64,000 bases of DNA from Sva-07 sp963716235 (GTDB lineage: Bacteria; Actinomycetota; Acidimicrobiia; Acidimicrobiales; Ilumatobacteraceae). A program made the position numbers and the translations under genes. The stretch's first letter is position 1. Each line of letters opens with the position of its first letter. Below, in pieces: positions 63,369 through 64,000 of this stretch. The notes beneath the pieces are model-generated. The model had not been told where the DNA came from. It worked only from the letters and a program-made list of their open reading frames with translations, and made no database searches. The stretch lies in NCBI GenBank assembly GCA_963716235.1, contig CAVQTE010000020.1, positions 1 through 64,000 of the forward strand, given 5' to 3'.

Positions 63369-63592
63369 GCCGGGGTGGCGAGCCGGCGCTCACGCAGCGC
63401 TGCGAACTCGATCGCCGCTCGGACGTGACGCTCGGTGAGCTCGGGGAAGTCGGCGACGATCTCCTCGGCCGTCATCCCGGACGCCAGATAGTCCAAGACG
63501 TCGTAGACGGCGATGCGCGTCCCGACGAAACACGGCTTGCCGCTCCGGACTCCCGGGCGGGTCTCGATCAGCTCCGTCAGGTCCACGCGCAC
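63365..63592 (-). CDS. DUF433 antitoxin candidate
   Basis: A 75-residue protein of the DUF433 family: GVRSGKPCFVGTRIAVYDVLDYLASGMTAEEIVADFPEL, then TERHVRAAIEFAA. This is a short winged-helix-like DNA-binding antitoxin that pairs with DUF5615 PIN proteins and autoregulates the operon. The start is a GTG; a second in-frame GTG two codons on is possible. The operator would lie in the 170 bases ahead of it, which also hold the promoter of the divergent HTH gene. Confidence 0.9.
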   Translation of the reverse strand: MRVDLTELIETRPGVRSGKPCFVGTRIAVYDVLDYLASGMTAEEIVADFPELTERHVRAAIEFAALRERRLATPA

Positions 63593-63763
63593 AGGCTAGT
63601 CGCGCTGCACTCCGGCCGTCCTCGACAACCCGCGGACGGTACGGCGCACCGTTGGTGCAGATGTCCAGAGCATTGAAGGAGTAGACGCACGTTCGGAAAC
63701 GGTCGAGACGGAAAATCGGTCCGAGCGCGTCACGAATTCGTCAATCGAGAGTCATGTTCGAGT

Positions 63764-63997
63764 ATGAGCGACGATTCGGAACGATGTGGACGGGTCGGAG
63801 AGGAGCGCTTGACGGTGACGGTCGCTCAAGCGGGAGTCATGCTCGGGATCTCGCGAACATCGGCGTATGAGCGAGTGAGGCACGGCGAGATCCCGACCGT
63901 GCGGCTGGGGCGACGGTTGGTGGTGCCCATCGCCCGGCTGATGGGGATGCTCGTGGGCGAGCCACCGGCTTCAACACCGGACGAGGAAGCGGCGTGA
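63764..63997 (+). CDS. excisionase-like helix-turn-helix protein
   Basis: A 77-residue protein with a MerR-like/excisionase winged-helix core: LTVTVAQAGVMLGISRTSAYERVRHGEIPTVRLGRRLVVPIARL. Such HTH_17-type proteins direct integrases as excisionases (Xis) or act as small regulators. An integrase gene would be expected downstream, outside the window. It is divergent from the toxin-antitoxin pair. With the frameshifted genes nearby it marks the likely border of a mobile element. Confidence 0.85.
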   Translation: MSDDSERCGRVGEERLTVTVAQAGVMLGISRTSAYERVRHGEIPTVRLGRRLVVPIARLMGMLVGEPPASTPDEEAA

Positions 63998-64000
63998 CGA

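Noticed and set aside
63593..63763. tRNA or att site ahead of the excisionase-like gene
   Set aside because: No cloverleaf could be folded by eye and no direct repeat typical of attachment sites was found in the window.

Overview
The window is GC-rich, densely coded DNA from an actinobacterium. Many GTG starts, lipoboxes with acidic Ser/Thr-rich linkers, two luciferase-like enzymes of the F420-using class, cyclase/AAA/TPR signalling proteins and repeat-bearing surface proteins point to Acidimicrobiia, probably an Ilumatobacter relative. That placement is inference; there is no rRNA gene to confirm it. I found no tRNA, rRNA or CRISPR array.

Left part (1-13.7 kb): a truncated TAP-type hydrolase lipoprotein, a LOG-family protein, an acyl-CoA dehydrogenase, a HAD phosphatase and a dienelactone hydrolase. 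Then comes a translationally coupled signalling cassette: an AAA/TPR regulator, a Crp/Fnr regulator and a double-cyclase/AAA/TPR gene whose frame is broken four times, always by a +1 shift.

Middle-left (13.7-26.5 kb): a class III aminotransferase and a K+-independent H+-pyrophosphatase lead to an eight-gene minus-strand operon. In transcription order it encodes a C-N hydrolase, dihydropyrimidinase, (methyl)malonate-semialdehyde dehydrogenase, a luciferase-like flavoenzyme and an NMT1-type ABC importer (permease, ATPase, permease, binding lipoprotein). Read together it is a reductive pyrimidine (uracil/thymine) uptake and catabolism operon without a recognisable dihydropyrimidine dehydrogenase. 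The aminotransferase could supply the missing beta-alanine step.

Centre (26.5-46.6 kb): mostly housekeeping and fatty-acid genes (HrpB helicase, TauE-type exporter, class I fumarase, acyl-CoA synthetase, enoyl-CoA hydratase, ABC-F ATPase, MscL, flavoprotein disulfide reductase, SDR). Two single-gene AbiEi/DUF559-type fusions lie 17 kb apart; the second is bracketed by related hairpins.

Right part (46.6-58.3 kb): an F420-type oxidoreductase, a beta-propeller lipoprotein, a large secreted arylsulfotransferase-like protein, glutaminyl-tRNA synthetase, a universal stress protein, a three-cupredoxin NirK behind an Rrf2/NsrR-type [Fe-S] regulator, and a slipin.

The last 6 kb (58-64 kb) looks like accessory or decaying DNA. 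It holds a frameshifted YdeI-like gene, a CapA remnant, two NTF2-like lipoproteins, a ~95-bp leader repeated in front of two unrelated genes, a frameshifted AT-hook/coiled-coil gene, a DUF433/DUF5615 toxin-antitoxin pair and an excisionase-like HTH gene at the edge. Long, often perfect hairpins without T-tracts close many transcription units, mostly between convergent genes.
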